Assembly (NCBI RefSeq): GCF_014898815.1
Contig: NW_026515473.1
Span: forward strand, 434,001 to 498,000
Reading direction: 5' to 3'
DNA: 64,000 bases
From: Panonychus citri
Taxonomy: Eukaryota > Arthropoda > Arachnida > Trombidiformes > Tetranychidae
A program made the position numbers and the translations under genes. Of this stretch, positions 1-13,020 are shown piece after piece (position 1 is the stretch's first letter; each line of letters begins with the position of its first letter). The notes beneath the pieces were generated by a model, which ran no database searches, had not been told where the DNA came from, and worked only from the letters and a program-made list of their open reading frames with translations.

Positions 1-25
1 GTGTTTGGTGTGTGTTTGTGTCAAC

Positions 26-3000
26 ATGGGTGACGAACCAAGTACCAGTTTAAGAGTTGATCAACCCTACAGGTGTGAATATGCTAAAAGTGCTCGAGCT
101 TCTTGCCGCAGTTGTAAAGGGAAAATCATTAAGGATGAATTACGATTGGCAAGAATGGTTAAAATGCCTGCTTTTGATGGAGTTTCACCACATTGGTATC
201 ATTTTGATTGTTTTTTTGAGAAAAATCGTCCCAAGTCAACTGGTGACATGGCTCATTTTTCTAATCTACGGTTTGAAGATCAGAAGAAAATCGAAGCCAA
301 GATTGGCAATGCTTCGGGTGCCACCGCCTGTTTATCTGATTTTGGTGTTGAATATTCGAAATCTGGTAAAGCAGCTTGTGTACTTTGTGAGTCTAAAATT
401 TCACTCAATGAAGTCCGAATCTCAAAAACTGATGAAGAATCTGATGCTGCCGTGAGACTTGGTCGAGCTTTACCAAGATTTTTCCATGTTGATTGTTTTG
501 TCTCCGCTCGACAAGAGTTGGGTTTCTTTGATTCTGCTGATAAGTTACCTAATTTTGATGGACTTGAGGCCTCTGATCGACAAATACTCAAGAAAAAGTT
601 ACCCAAATTAAGTGGAACCAAACGAAAAGTGGCAGCTGAAACTAATGGCACTAAAGGCCAAAGTGAGCCTAAGAAAAGTAAAGTTGACAAAGTGGACAAA
701 GAACTAGAAAAATCACTTCAAGAACAATCAAATCTGTTGTACAAATACATCGATCAATTGAAAACATTGAAAGCCAATGAGCTCGATGTTCTACTTTTGC
801 ACAATAATTATGATCCACCAAAAGATAGAGGACGAAAAGCAGAAGTTGTTGCTGACGCAATGGCGTTTGGTGCCTTAAGTAAATGTCCTGAGTGTAAAAC
901 TGGTCAGCTGTATTTCCGTATTGCTGGTTACATTTGCAGTGGAATGGTTTCTGATTGTGTCAAGTGTGTCTACGAAACTGTTAAACCAGCTCGTAAACCA
1001 TTCAAAGTGCCTACTGAATACAAAGAAATCTACGAATTTTTGGCTAAATACAAGTATAAACCTCGAGTCCGAGTTATGGGTAAAGTTCAAGGGCCAGTCG
1101 ATGCAGTGGACATAGCTAAAGTGGCATCATCATCAAATGGAAATGATAATGAAAGTGAACATAAAATTGATCCATCGAAGCCGTTAAAAGATCATAAGAT
1201 CGTCATATTTGGCAAACTCGGTAAACCATTGAAAGACTACAAGAAAGCAATTACAGATTTGGGTGGTTCAGTTGTTACCAATTTCGATCGAACAGTTTTA
1301 TTCGGTATCACCAATGACAAAGAAATCGATAAAGGATCGGATAAGGTTGAACAATCTGAACAGAATAACGTGATCCTGGTTAACGAGAAAGTGATCGAGG
1401 AAATGAAGAAAGCAAATATTGAAGATATTCCATCGGTTATTGTCAAGCATGGATTAAGTGAATGGGGAGCTCAAGATGTTGCTAAAAGATTCGTTAATCT
1501 GGTCAACAAGAGTAAAGTTAAATCATTTAAATCAGGTAATTGTTGTTTTCCTTTTCCTCCTGTTCCAATTGTACTTTTATATTCCTTGCATGATATACCG
1601 CCAAGTATCATGAGTTAATCCATACATGGTCACTAACATGCTAAGAATAACAATTTGTTTATCTCTTGATATTCTGCAGCCAGAATATTAGATGAAAATC
1701 AGATGCCCATTAATTTGAATAAGAATTTATTTATTTCGCCAAAATATTAATAAGATTTTCTCTTTATTAATTGACTTGATTATTTGGGTTACATTTGATT
1801 GTTTTTAACTTTAGGAAGCGGATCAAAATCTAAATCAGCTGCTTTCCCTGAGCGACAGAAAATGGTGATTAAGGATGGTACAGTAGTCGACCCACAATCG
1901 GAGCTCGAAGAAATCGCAATTGTCTACAAGGAAGGTGATAAAATCTACTCTGAGGTTCTCAATAAGGTTGATTTACAAGCTAACAAAAATTCATATTACA
2001 AACTTCAACTGCTCAAAGATGAGAATAGAAAGAATCGCTTCTGGGTCTTTACTTCCTGGGGTCGAGTTGGTACTGATATCGGTGGAACCAAAACTTATTC
2101 ATTCAGTAAATTGGAAGATGCTCGATTCAAGTTCGAGGAGATTTTCTTTGATAAAACAGGACAACAATATTGCAATCGTCGTAACATGACTCGAAAGGCT
2201 TCATTTTATTATCCTCTGGAGGTTAGTTATGCTGTCGATGGAGATAGAGGTGTGAAAATGGAGATTGGTAAATCAGAATTACCTCCGGCTCTTCAAAGAT
2301 TGGTCATGATGCTTTTTGATGTTCAATTGATGGAGAAAGAGATGAAAGAATTTGAATTGGATATGACGAAAATGCCTCTCGGAAAATTATCCAAGAAACA
2401 GATTCTCTCAGCTTATAATGTTCTATCGGAAATCAGCCGATTGGTTGACGATGATTCCAAAAAAGCATCGGCTAAATTGGTCAGTCAATGTGAAGGATTT
2501 TACACTCTTATTCCACACACTTTCGAAAATGACAAACCTCCTCTCATTAGAACCAGCAAAGAGGTTGAAAGAAAGAGAGAAATGCTCGACGCTCTCATGG
2601 AAATGGAAATTGCTTGTGAACTTATTACCTCTGTTAAGAGTGAGGATTCTACTGATGATCCAATTAAACAGCATTACCTCAAATTGGGAACTGATTTATC
2701 TGTTCTTGATACCAAAGAACCAGAATACAAACTGATTGATGAATATTTGGTCAATACTCATGCTAAAACTCACGCAGTTAAATTGAAGATTAAGGAAGCA
2801 TTTAAGGTTCGTCGACATGGTGAAGAGGAGAGATACAAAAAGTACACTGGTCTCAACAACAAGATGCTTCTCTGGCATGGATCTCGAATTACTAATTTCG
2901 CCAGCATCTTATCTCAAGGTCTCAGAATCGCTCCACCAGAAGCACCAGTTACTGGTTACATGTTTGGAAAGGGTGTTTACTTTGCCGATATGGCCACTAA

Positions 3001-3438
3001 AAGTGCCAACTATTGTCATCCACAAAGTAACAACAACACTGGTATACTTGCCTTATGTGAAGTGGCACTTGGTGAAATGTAAGTTCTGATTGAATAGAAA
3101 TAATTTCTACTTGATTGTCAATACAATTACAATTAGAGTCTTGAATTATTTATTTACTTTTTCTTTTCTTTCTTTTCTTTAGGCTGGAACTTACTCAAGC
3201 TGATTTCATCACTGATCTTCCAAAAGGAAAACACAGTGTTAAGGGTGTCGGTAAAACGGCTCCAGACCCAAAGAAGTCTAAAACTATCGATGAAGGTGTT
3301 ATCGTTCCTTGTGGACCTGGAAAACCAACCGGCGTTAAAGACACTTCTTTACTTTACAATGAATTCATTGTCTATGATGTGAACCAAATAAAAATTCGAT
3401 ATCTATTGATGGTCGAATTTGATAACAAACTATTCTAA
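26..3438 (+). CDS. PARP1: Poly(ADP-ribose) polymerase 1, three coding exons
   Basis: Nuclear DNA-break sensor that makes poly(ADP-ribose) from NAD+. CDS joins 26-1535, 1815-3078 and 3183-3438, giving 1009 residues (human PARP1 is 1014). Donors are GTAATT and GTAAGT, and both acceptors end in TTTAG/TTAG. Domains in order: zinc finger 1 (HWYHFDCF motif), zinc finger 2 (RFFHVDCF), PADR1/Zn3 with KCPECKTGQL, BRCT (KIVIFGKLG), WGR (FWVFTSWGRVG), helical regulatory domain and ART domain. The catalytic H-Y-E set is visible: His in LLWHGSR, Tyr in SANYCH, Glu in LLYNEFIVYD. The start at 26 is chosen because it directly precedes the conserved N-terminus; the window begins only 25 bases upstream. The gene looks intact, and three partial copies occur elsewhere in the window. 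Confidence 0.95.
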
Positions 3439-3808
3439 ACTCAAGATCACCACCGTAACTGACCGAAAGAAAAACGGGTTTTCTTAAATTGATGCATCAC
3501 ATATTTCATATAAAACTCAAATCTCTTCATTGTCATATTCTGACTTAATCCAAAGAGTTTTCTCTGCATTTAAATAACTTAAATCACTTCAAGAAAAACA
3601 AACAAATGCCTTAACTTGTGTTCACGTTCAAATTTAATTTGATTCTTATTAACGATTTGCTTAGAATTTTTTTCTTTTCTTTTTTCTCTTTACTTTTGAT
3701 ATTTTGTTTTGCATTCATTTTCGTCTTTTATTAAAATTATTTCAGTTTTCCTCATTATTCACAATAACTTTCATTTATTATCGGTTTTACTGAGAAAATT
3801 GAGTTGAT
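3439..3808. other. PARP1 3' region and spacer
   Basis: T-rich non-coding sequence between PARP1 and a convergent receptor gene. The first ~40 bases, just after the stop, are also present in the broken PARP1 copy near 48.48 kb, so they belong to the duplicated PARP1 unit. I see no further gene. Confidence 0.6.
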
Positions 3809-5225
3809 TCATCTATTTAAATTCGCGTACATGAGTAGGTATAATCCAATACACTCCATAAAGAACTGGAATAATCATGGAGAAAAAGATATTTTAACTT
3901 TGAACGTTTCGATTGATTAAATTAAACTATACTCACAATTAAGGAGAAATGGTTACATATTAAGACATTTTCATTGAAATATAAACCAAAGTTTCGATAT
4001 GATAATCTATCCAACATTTCGAGTCTCTAAAGTAAGAAAAACCGTTGATTAGAAATCAAGGATTCGTATCGCCAATTGGCTAACCTTTAACATCAATTGA
4101 ACATCGTAATTATTGAAGTACATGTATTTGGATAAATTGTAGACCATTAGATGGACTCTTTTCCCCTGCAAACATAAAGTTCATAATTATTGACTGATTT
4201 ACTTCAGGAGTGATACGAACTTTTCGAGGTATAAACGAAACAGAATAACAAAAAATTGAGATTAACGATGGAAATAAGATACTTCCAACTCGAAACTGAT
4301 CATTTACTCCGCTATTCGAGAAGCTGTGCTGTGAACCAAAATAAACAATAACAACAGTGAGAAAAGACCAATAAGAAAATATGAAGAAAGTGGGTAAACT
4401 CATTTGATGATTAAATGAATCCATCCAATTACTGAACTTTTGTAGTTCTAAAATAAAAGTTTTCTGTCCTTTCGATGATCTCAATCGACTATTAAACTCA
4501 GTGGTGAATGAAGATACTCGACAGTAAGTGAATAAAACAGTAATGAACCAATGCATTATGAACCAATTAGCACTGAATTCAGAGAGAAGTTTAAAACAGT
4601 GAAACACGAAAACGTACGCGAATTGAATATTCCAAGTCCAAAAATCGCTTTTCTCTGTCGCAATGATTAGGTAGTTGGCACAGAAACTGTGAAATACTGA
4701 AATATAAGTATAATAAATGTAGATCTTAATGCCATAAGTGTACCACTTCATCAGTAGGTAATCATAATCATGGGACAGATTGAATTTTCTTTCTGAAGTT
4801 TTTTTACCTTCGACGAAATCGTCCAGGACTTTAATGAAAGGCCTAGCAACGAAATTGTTCAACCAAATATTCAGAATATTCATGCTCATCCCTAGATTAC
4901 CAGCCAGATATGACATTAAATTGAAAAATGGTCGCTCTTTGAATGTTATGCAAATATCGCCAAAAATGAATTGTAGAGTTTTATTGTCGGTGAGACCAAG
5001 AATTAACAAGCGAGAACTTATCATGTTATTGATAAAAAGTATAAAGTAGCACATGAATCGTTGAAATTTGGAGGTTGTCGATTTGCTGATGATGAAATTT
5101 GATTTCTCGATCGATTTAAGTTTTTCAAACGCAACAATTAAATCTTGAGGTTGACACTTTTTGATTCTTAATCTTTTTGTAAATCTGTTAATCTTATTAT
5201 AGATAATCTTTATTCTTGATGACAT
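3809..5225 (-). CDS. Gustatory receptor-like 7TM protein (GR-A), four exons
   Basis: Predicted chemosensory seven-transmembrane receptor of the plasma membrane. Exons in transcript order: 5225-4221, 4165-4085, 4026-3937, 3865-3809, for 410 residues, with phase-0 introns of 55, 58 and 71 bp. Exon 1 carries most membrane segments. The small exons encode the conserved tail with LxMVYNLS, RLEMLDRLSYRN and a terminal ECIGLYLLMYAN segment, which corresponds in position to the TYhhhhhQF region of insect GRs. The first donor is a weak GTTCGT, and without splicing the frame runs on and stops at 4110. Closely related to the next receptor downstream in the array. Family assignment rests on topology, tail structure and multiplicity; the ligand is unknown. 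Confidence 0.8.
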
Positions 5226-5765
5226 ATTGAATGCTGTTGATTACTAATAAACGATTATGTCACATCTGAATCAATTTGATGAATATTGTGAATCAGGCCC
5301 AGTAAATTCATTAACTTATTCACAAACAATTAACTTATAATTTACCCAGTTACTTTAATCGACTCTCAATAAGAAACAGTATTGATTTTCAATCGGTGTG
5401 CTCTTCAATTACTAAAATAATTAACTTAATTACTTTTTTTCCCTGCAAATTCGATTGAATTTTGATTACTAAGTTTCAATTATCAATGATTTTAATAATG
5501 TTAATATTACAATAATTATCGTGCTCTCCATAATTAACGAATCATATCCGGTGAATGTTTGGAATAAGTTTACAAAAGTTTTCTTTCCACAATTACTCAG
5601 AAATTAACTGGCCGATAGCGTTCATATTGTCATGTTTCAAGACCTCAAAGGTTATTCATCAAAGAACGCACTTGAAGGCCATTTGAAGGACAAAGGGTAT
5701 GGTAAGCAAACTTCGTAGAATTGAGAGATGTTGGAAATTCTTAGACTTATTTCTTATTATCTGCA
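5226..5765. other. Spacer between two receptor genes
   Basis: AT-rich upstream sequence of GR-A and downstream sequence of GR-B. No coding signal, repeat or RNA gene that I can support. Confidence 0.5.
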
Positions 5766-7189
5766 TCAATACGATACTAAAGCTCTTTTATTTATATTAG
5801 TATACATGAGTAAATATAATCCAATGCACTCCAATAAGAACTAAGAAAAAGATTGGAAAATTTAGAATCCACAATGTAAAAGTTCACAATTTCGGATTAA
5901 AATTAATTGTATCAATACTTACAATGATTGAGAAATGGTTACATATTAGTTTATTTTCATTCAAATACAGACCAATCTTTCGGTATGAAAATCGATCCAA
6001 AATTTCAAGCCTCTGAAATGAGATTATTGAAGATTAGGAATTAAGATTCGATTAAAACTTATTTACCTTAAGCATCAACTGAGCATCTTTACAATTAAAA
6101 GTCGATAGTTTGTAAATCATCAAATGTAACCTTTTCCCCTGCAAATGAAAACACAAAAAGATTACTAACTAATATCAATATTAATAAAGAATCGAATTTA
6201 TTTCAAACCTTTCGAGGTATAAACGAAACGAAATAACAAAAAAGGGATATTATTAAGGGAGATGCGACACTTGCGACGCGAAACAGAACATTTATCCCAG
6301 TGTGAACGAAATTGTGTTGAGAACCATAATAAACGATAACGACAGTGAAAAAAGACAAATATGAAAAAATGAACAAAGTTGTTAAACTTATTTGACGATT
6401 GAACGAATCTAACCAATTGTTAAACTTTTGTAGCTCGAAAATAAAAGTTTTCTGGCCTTGTGATGATTCCAATTGATTATTGAATACAGTTGTGAACGAA
6501 GATAGTCGACAGTAAGTAAATAGAATAGTTATAAACCAATGTAATAAGAACCAATTAGTACTGAACGAAGAAAAATGTTTAAAATATTGAAACACACAAA
6601 GTAACGATAATTGAACATATAAAGTTCGTAAATCTTTTCGTTCCGTTACTACGATTAGAAAATTAGTGATGAAAGCATAAATCACGATAAGGTAAGTAAA
6701 GAATATCATAATTCTGATTCCATAAGTGTACCATTTTCTAACTAGACGATTATGATAGTTCGAAAGGTACAGTTCTCCTTTGTAAGTTGTTATACTTTCG
6801 ACATAGTCCTCGAGTATTCTTGTGAAAGGTTTATCGACGAAGTTGTTTAAGTGAATATTGAAATAATTCATTGTCATCCCTTGGTAATTAGCAAGATAAA
6901 TCATGATATTGAAAAAAGTTCGTTCATTGAATGTGGCGAAATGATCGCCAAGAATGAATTGTAAAGTTTTATCATTCGTTAGGCCAAGAATTAAATATCT
7001 AGAAACTGCTATATTATTGAAGATGAATATAAAGTAGCACATGAATCGTTGAAACTTTGAGGTTGTCGATTTGTTGACAATAAACTTTGCTCTTTCAATC
7101 GATTTGAGTTTTTCGAACGCAACAATTAAGTCTTGAGGTTCACATTTTGTACTTAATCTTTGTACAAATTCATTAATCTTGTTGATCAT
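5766..7189 (-). CDS. Gustatory receptor-like 7TM protein (GR-B), four exons
   Basis: Exons in transcript order: 7189-6209, 6138-6067, 6012-5923, 5840-5766, about 405 residues. The small exons have exactly the same lengths or within a few codons of its neighbours (24, 30 and 24 codons), and all introns are phase 0 and under 85 bp. The start at 7189 (MINKINEFVQRL) aligns with the N-termini of the other receptors; an in-frame ATG at 7300 would add 37 residues with an extra hydrophobic stretch, so it is an alternative. The tail contains RLEILDRFSYRKIGLYLN and LECIGLYLLMYTN. Tandem paralogue of GR-A with the same orientation. Confidence 0.8.
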
Positions 7190-7687
7190 TTTGATCTTTA
7201 GTTTAACTCTTAATTGTTTGCATAAATTTGTCACAATCATCAGTAAGCTTATTAATGAATAAATCAAGTTCATTTTGAGGGTAAACTTTTCATCCATCAA
7301 ACTGAAATAATATTCATGATTTCTAATGATTTAGTCTTCTCATTAAGAGATTTCACTAAATTATGACAATTATTAGGCTCATTAATTATATAATTTTCGA
7401 TTTACTGAAGCAAAATAATTGATTAATGATTCGAACCTCGAAAGGTTTCTATCAATGAAACAGCTACTGTGTATTTTCAGTATCGATTCACTCGTCTAAA
7501 TTCAGGTGAAAACACAATTCGAGCTTCGATTATCGAGTGACACGATTTTATTAAAAATTGATGAACAAGTTTCGTTGAATTTATAAATGGTTATCTCGGC
7601 AAGAACAAACCAAAAATACTATTGATCCTCAATAAGGTCAATTGAATCACAATGAACTGTTCAGCTAAACAAAACATGTGATTAATT
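7190..7687. other. Spacer between receptor genes
   Basis: AT-rich sequence containing the possible N-terminal extension of GR-B (to 7300) and otherwise nothing recognisable. Confidence 0.45.
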
Positions 7688-9173
7688 TTAAATATTCTGA
7701 CTTTGCAAGTTCGCACACATTAGTAAATATAATCCAATACACTCCATAAGAAACTAGTTTAATAAAGAAGAAAATTCTGAATAATTAAACATTTTCGATG
7801 AAACTTTGTCTCAATTATCATGTTTTACTTACTACCAGAGCAAAATGATTACAAATTAAGATACTATTGTTTATGTACAAACCAATGTTTCGATACGATA
7901 ATCGGTCCAGAATTTCAAGTCTCTGTTGAGAATAAAATTTAATTCCGTTAATAGTGGTTATTGGAAGTTACAATGAGCTATTGTTTACCTTTAGCATCAA
8001 TCGAGTTTCTTGACAGTAAGTAGTCGAAATGTTATAAATCGTCAAATGCAATTCTCGTCCCTAGAAGTAAAAAATCAAGATATTATTTTAGTATTGATCA
8101 AGTATTCTGAGGGAATATCAAAAATATACAGATAATGGAATAGTACCAACACTTTGTGATACGAAGGAAAGAAAATAATTGAAATATGAAATGACAGCAA
8201 AAGTTAGAACACTAGTTCCTTTGAGCAAAAGGCTTATCCAAACATTTGAGAATTGATGCTGAGAACCATAATAGATAATAACGATAACAACTAAACTTGT
8301 GTAAGAAAAAAAGATAAAAGTCGGTAAGCGAATTTGTTTATTAAATGAATCGAGCCAATTGTTGAACTTTTGTAACTCGTGAAGAAAATGATACTGATTT
8401 TTGAAAGAATTTGATCTAATATGAGAACGAATAGAGAATGAAGATGATTGACAATAAGCGAATAGAACGGTAAGTAGAAAGTGAGTAAAGACCCACGTAG
8501 AACTTATAATGCTGAACTGTAATAGATAGAAAATGACGAAAATGTACATAAATTGAATCAAAAGAATCTCTGAATCAAAAGAGGCTGAATAAGCGATTGC
8601 AAAGTGAGTTATAGCGAGAAAACCAGTGAAACCGTAAGAGAAAAGTCCAATTTTCGTTATTCCAAATATAAACCAAGTTCTGAAAAGATTTTCAAACTTT
8701 ACTTCCAGAGGGAAAACTTTTTTCGAACTTTTAATCCCTTGGACGTATTCGGCGAGTATTTCGGTAAATGGTCCATCGGTGAAATTGTTGAGAATAATAT
8801 TGTAAATGTTAATGAAAATCACTATTTTAGTTGGAATGAAGCAAATACAGTTAAGCAGCTCTCGTTCACTAAATCTAGAGAAATAATCACCAAGAACTAA
8901 TTGTAAATATTGACTGTTTGTTACACCAAGAATTAACCAACGAGAGATTGAAATTGTATTAAGAACAACTAGAATGTAACACAAGAATCGATGATTCTTA
9001 TTCACGGTCGATTTTTTCACAATGAACTTTGATTCTTCCAACGATTTGAGTGCTCCAAGAGCAACAATCAAATCTTCCCGCTCATGTTTTTTGTAAAACT
9101 TGTTTAAAGAAATGAAGTTAATTAAGTTGATTGTTCCAATTAGTATCTTATCTTGTATTCCTATTACAGACAT
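7688..9173 (-). CDS. Gustatory receptor-like 7TM protein (GR-C), four exons
   Basis: Exons in transcript order: 9173-8151, 8060-7989, 7922-7833, 7753-7688, about 416 residues. Splice lengths (24, 30 and 21-codon tail exons) match the other receptors. The first donor is GTTGGT after codon Ser of FVSQS. The tail shows GRELHLTIYNIS, RLEILDRLSYRNIGLY and MECIGLYLLMCAN. The start at 9173 (MSVIGIQDK) is shared with a broken copy at 23.7-24.8 kb. GR-C is more diverged from GR-A and GR-B than they are from each other. Likely a functional gene because no stop or frame break is seen. Confidence 0.78.
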
Positions 9174-9579
9174 TTTTATTATTTATGCCTCGATTTTCAC
9201 TTTTCTGATTACTTGTGATTTATCAAGACTCGACTTTCATTTCTCATTAATTAATCGTTAACTGTTGTCACTTTTATCTAGAAAAATTCATCATTAATGT
9301 TTTTAAAGATTTTTTCAATATTATTGATCTGTAACCTATTAAGATGTAATTTTTTGATCAATAATAAATTAATGAATGATTGAAGGCTAATTAAAAGGAT
9401 TTTCCATTAACTGAAACCCTGAATTACACATCCAATGTTGATAAAAGTTATCTGATTGTTAAGGATAATCAAAAAGTAATCTATTAATAATTAGATTGGT
9501 GATTAGTTGCTCTAAAATACTGACTTAGACTTGAGCTTTGATTGATCTTTTTCTGTCTAAATACATGTTCTTGTAATTT
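9174..9579. other. Upstream region of GR-C within the duplicated block
   Basis: AT-rich non-coding sequence, closely matched at 24836-25250. It ends where PARP1-derived sequence begins. No gene is seen. Confidence 0.5.
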
Positions 9580-9813
9580 TATCGATTGGTTGACGATGAT
9601 TCCAAAAAAGCATCGGCTAAATTGGTCAGTCAATGTGAAGGATTTTACACTCTTATTCCACACACTTTCGAAAATGACAAACCTCCTCTCATTCGAACCA
9701 GCAAAGAGGTTGAAAGAAAGAGAGAAATGCTCGACGCTCTCATGGAAATGGAAATTGCTTGTGAACTTATTACCTCTGTTAAGAGTGAGGATTCTACTGA
9801 TGATCCAATTAAA
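9580..9813 (+). pseudogene. PARP1 helical-domain fragment, short copy
   Basis: About 230 bases nearly identical to PARP1 positions 2440-2668 (DSKKASAKLVSQCEGF through DSTDDPIK of the regulatory domain). It is cut at both ends: before it lies receptor upstream sequence, after it a join to the word CCATTAATAAAAGTG of the zinc-finger remnant. It lacks the WGR and ART domains, so it cannot be an active enzyme. Compared with the copy at 25.25 kb, a further stretch has been deleted here. Confidence 0.85.
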
Positions 9814-11345
9814 CCATTAATAAAAGTGTAAACAAAGTTAATTCATCTTCTTAAAATGCAAATTGTGTTTCTTCCCGGATTAAATTAGATGTAACAACAT
9901 CAACAATCAAGGTCAATTGTGGCCGTCTTTCAATTAATAATGATAATAATTCTAAAAGTTTGACCAATGGTCATCATCATGGTAACGTTAATGTGATTAA
10001 TTCATTTAAACGTGTTCCAAGTTTATCGTTTCCATTTCGTTTGTCTAATAATCAACAGTTGATTAAGATTGACCATCAACTGATTGTGGGTTAAAAGGGT
10101 TTAAAGCAAGTTCATCATTAATTACACCGACATCTTCATCATCTCCATTGAACTTGGAAATTATTTCATCACCAAATGAGACTCTACTCTTTAAATTCAT
10201 CTTCGACCGGTGAACCGTTTGTCCAACTTCGTGAGCTTCTCAGATGAGATCCGGATCTTATTCAGACACTGGGAATGGAAAATCCAGAAACTGAAATGAT
10301 TAAATGATGATAAGTAATCAGGAAAATGGTGAAATTGAAAATGAATTTGATTAAAATAGGGTTGATCAAATGAAGGATGATAATTATAATGATGAGTATA
10401 ATAATGATCGTATGGATAATAGAGAAGATGAGAAAGAGATGGAAAGTAAAAAGATGATGACAAAGGAAGATGATAAACAAGAAAAATTGATTTTTGAAGA
10501 GGAAGATGCTGATGTTGATGAAAGGAGGTAGAAGAATGTGAAAAGTTTATTATGATTGAAGGGGATGATAATAATAGTCAAGGTCAAGAGGTGGACAACA
10601 CTAGCTTTTTATCATCCGAAGAGTTTGAAATTGATCAGGTCAAAGGTCAAATGATATCAGCCTTATCATCAAAAGAGAGATATGACTGAGGAAAATAAAG
10701 TGATAACCACAAATTAGGATGAAGATGAAGAAGAGGAAATTGAAAAAATTGAGGAAAGGGTGATGATAAGAGATGAACAGAGAATTGAAAGTGGAGGTGA
10801 ACCGGAAGATGAGGTAATCTATGATGGTAAATAGTGGACGTCGATTTGATGATCAATCTCACTTGTGTCATCGTCATTCTTATCTTCCGCGTCAACTTCT
10901 GGTACTCACCAGAATAATCTGACCAACGGACCATCAACTATATCTACACGATCTAAATCATCATCAACAACACCAACATCATTCCCATGAAATACATGTA
11001 CTTAATACTTATTATGATAATAAGAATCTTCAACTCTGATTCCCATTCCAATATATCAACAATACTACTGAAAAGAGGTCGAGGTCATCCACCACGTCGC
11101 CTTGGTGACACCCCAATAAACGGTTCATCATTTTCATCACTCACCAAAAAATCAAACTCTTTAGAGCCATTTCGAGCTAGCAAAGTTCGAAATATTTTGC
11201 CTTCGGCAACCACAAGTGACCTGGTCCTCCAACATTCAGAAAATGACAATAAAGTAAACAATCAATGGTGGGACAAATAATCATCATCCAATCCTGGATT
11301 AACTTTAAAACGGAAAATCTGTTTAAACAACGGATTAATAGGGCT
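9814..11345 (+). pseudogene. Degenerate AT-hook / acidic / zinc-finger gene, copy 1
   Basis: Successive plus-strand pieces resemble one protein broken by many stops: a Ser/Asn-rich part (SVNKVNSSS), acidic runs (DDNYNDEYNNDRMDNREDE near 10.38 kb) and an AT-hook-like LLKRGRGHPPRR near 11.08 kb followed by SLEPFRASKVRNILP. The second copy continues into a C2H2 zinc finger, suggesting the parent was a chromatin or DNA-binding protein. No start-to-stop frame survives. The parent family was not identified. Confidence 0.55.
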
Positions 11346-11679
11346 GGTGAGAGAAAATGAAATAGAAAATGTGCCGATCGGCAAAGACTAAGATTAGCGT
11401 TGTAAAGCGGTGTAGTGGACTCGGCATACCCTGAGGATCAACTTTTTAGTACGGTTCTATATAGAAAAAATGTTTTTCATCCAAAAAACGAAAATTTTTT
11501 GACTTGGATTGCGCCTTTTTGAGATAATGGATCCTGACTCTACTAATGTATCACCTATTTATCGCACTTGTAAACCATCGATAAGTCAATCTCGATTGTA
11601 AACTTTTTCGGGCTCCAGATCCAAATCCAGGCAAAGATCTTAAACTAATCTGAATAAACGAGGGTATGATGAGATTGTA
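11346..11679. other. Spacer before a mariner element
   Basis: Non-coding sequence outside the duplicated block. No feature is supported. Confidence 0.4.
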
Positions 11680-12520
11680 TTAGGTATCCAAGTAAATAAT
11701 GATACGATTTTTAATTGTGATCTAATTACAATTAACTCAAGACAATTAGCAACCCGATGTTAATGACTCTTTTTCCTAGTAAACGGGAAATGACTAATAA
11801 GCAATTAGCCAACACGAATAATAAGAAAAATTATGTAACTAATTATCAGTCTAATTCCAAATGTCGGACAATAAGTTTATAATTCGTGCGTGTATGCTTA
11901 CTGAGTTCACATTGGCCTCAAAGCAAGGTCAATGTCTTGCAATGCTCTCTTCTTTCGCGCCAAAATAATGACCCTTTCCTTGACCGTTTGATGAACAGCG
12001 ATGAAAAGTGGATAATGTATGATAATCATACAATGTCATACGCTTGGTTAGACCCTGGTCAACCATCGATGTCAACCCCTAAACCACACGCACATCAACC
12101 GAAGATAATGTTGTGTATATGGTGGTGTCCAAAGGGCGTGGTCCACTTCGAGCTATTGAACCAAGGTCAAAATGTTAACTCTTAGTTATACACTCAACAA
12201 TTGGTCAGAGATAACGAAAAGTTAGTAGAAAAGTGGCCTGCACTGGTCAATAGATCAAAGGTCATCTACCTCCATGATAACGCGCGACCTCTAACATCGA
12301 AACAGGTCAAAGATCAACTAAAGGAGCTCAATTGGGAAGTATTACCTCACCCACCTTATTCACCTGACCTCACCCCCTCGGACTACCACCTTTTTCTTTC
12401 GTGGAGCGTTCGGAAAAGGTCATAGAATCTGATGAAAATTATTTCGATTGATTTGATTTGATTGTGATCACAATTAACATACCAATTAAAAATCGTATCA
12501 TTATTTACTTGGATACCTAA
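11680..12520. mobile_element. Internally deleted mariner element
   Basis: An 841-bp element flanked by TA at 11678-11679 and 12521-12522. Terminal inverted repeats of about 36 bp begin TTAGGTATCCAAGTAAATAA at the left and appear as its reverse complement at the right. The inside holds transposase remnants. Full-length mariners are about 1.3 kb, so roughly a third is missing. Confidence 0.9.
11886..12425 (+). pseudogene. Mariner transposase remnant
   Basis: Two frame-shifted pieces retain the catalytic core of a mariner DDE transposase: DEKWIMYDN with the first Asp, WLDPGQPSMSTPKPHAH, then IYLHDNARP with the second Asp and LPHPPYSPDLTPSDYHLF with the third. A stop near 12185 separates the pieces, and the N-terminal DNA-binding domain and C-terminus are missing. 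It is inactive, but its family is clear from these motifs. Confidence 0.88.
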
Positions 12521-13020
12521 TAGTATTGGGCATGAGAGCATAAACGATTGAAACCATTCGTTAGGATATGAATAGGATCCAGTGATTGAAAAATTTTAGG
12601 GACACTTCATAAGGTTCCATCTGGTTAAACATGATCGTTTGCACATAGAAAATCAAAAAGCTCGTCGGTTGTAAAGGTTGTTTTCAGAATTTCATCACCA
12701 TCCTTTCGAAAAAAGTCTTTCCGTGCACAATTGATTGTAGACTTTCAGAAATTTCTAACCTACACAATGGCTGTCTGTTGTGGTGAGAGCCCTTCTCCTT
12801 ATCATTAATCAATAAAATCTCAGTAATTGGGTGTGCTCGTATTTTCACTGTTTTCATATACATGTATAACTATTGAACCGGGAGTCAGATACACTCAAAA
12901 TTAAGTCCATATTATTTTCAAGGTCAACGAGGTTGAAAAACGTGGAACCTTGTTCTTGAAGAGGTTGTTGTTGTTTACAACAACTAAAAAGTTTTTCTCG
13001 AATAACTTGTTAGCAGTGTA
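12521..13020. other. Non-coding spacer
   Basis: No open frame of note. A small snap-back of GTTGTTG/CAACAAC type lies near 12.97 kb. Confidence 0.35.

Larger units (their letters stand above)
7868..11345. repeat. Segmental duplication, copy 1 (receptor + PARP1 fragment + zinc-finger remnant)
   Basis: This stretch is collinear with 23697-27320. Homology starts inside exon 3 of GR-C, continues through the gene, its upstream region, a PARP1 helical-domain fragment and a degenerate AT-hook/zinc-finger gene, and ends at the shared words AGGGCTGGTGA. The two copies differ by point changes and several private deletions. In this copy the receptor is intact and the PARP1 fragment is shorter. Confidence 0.85.
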
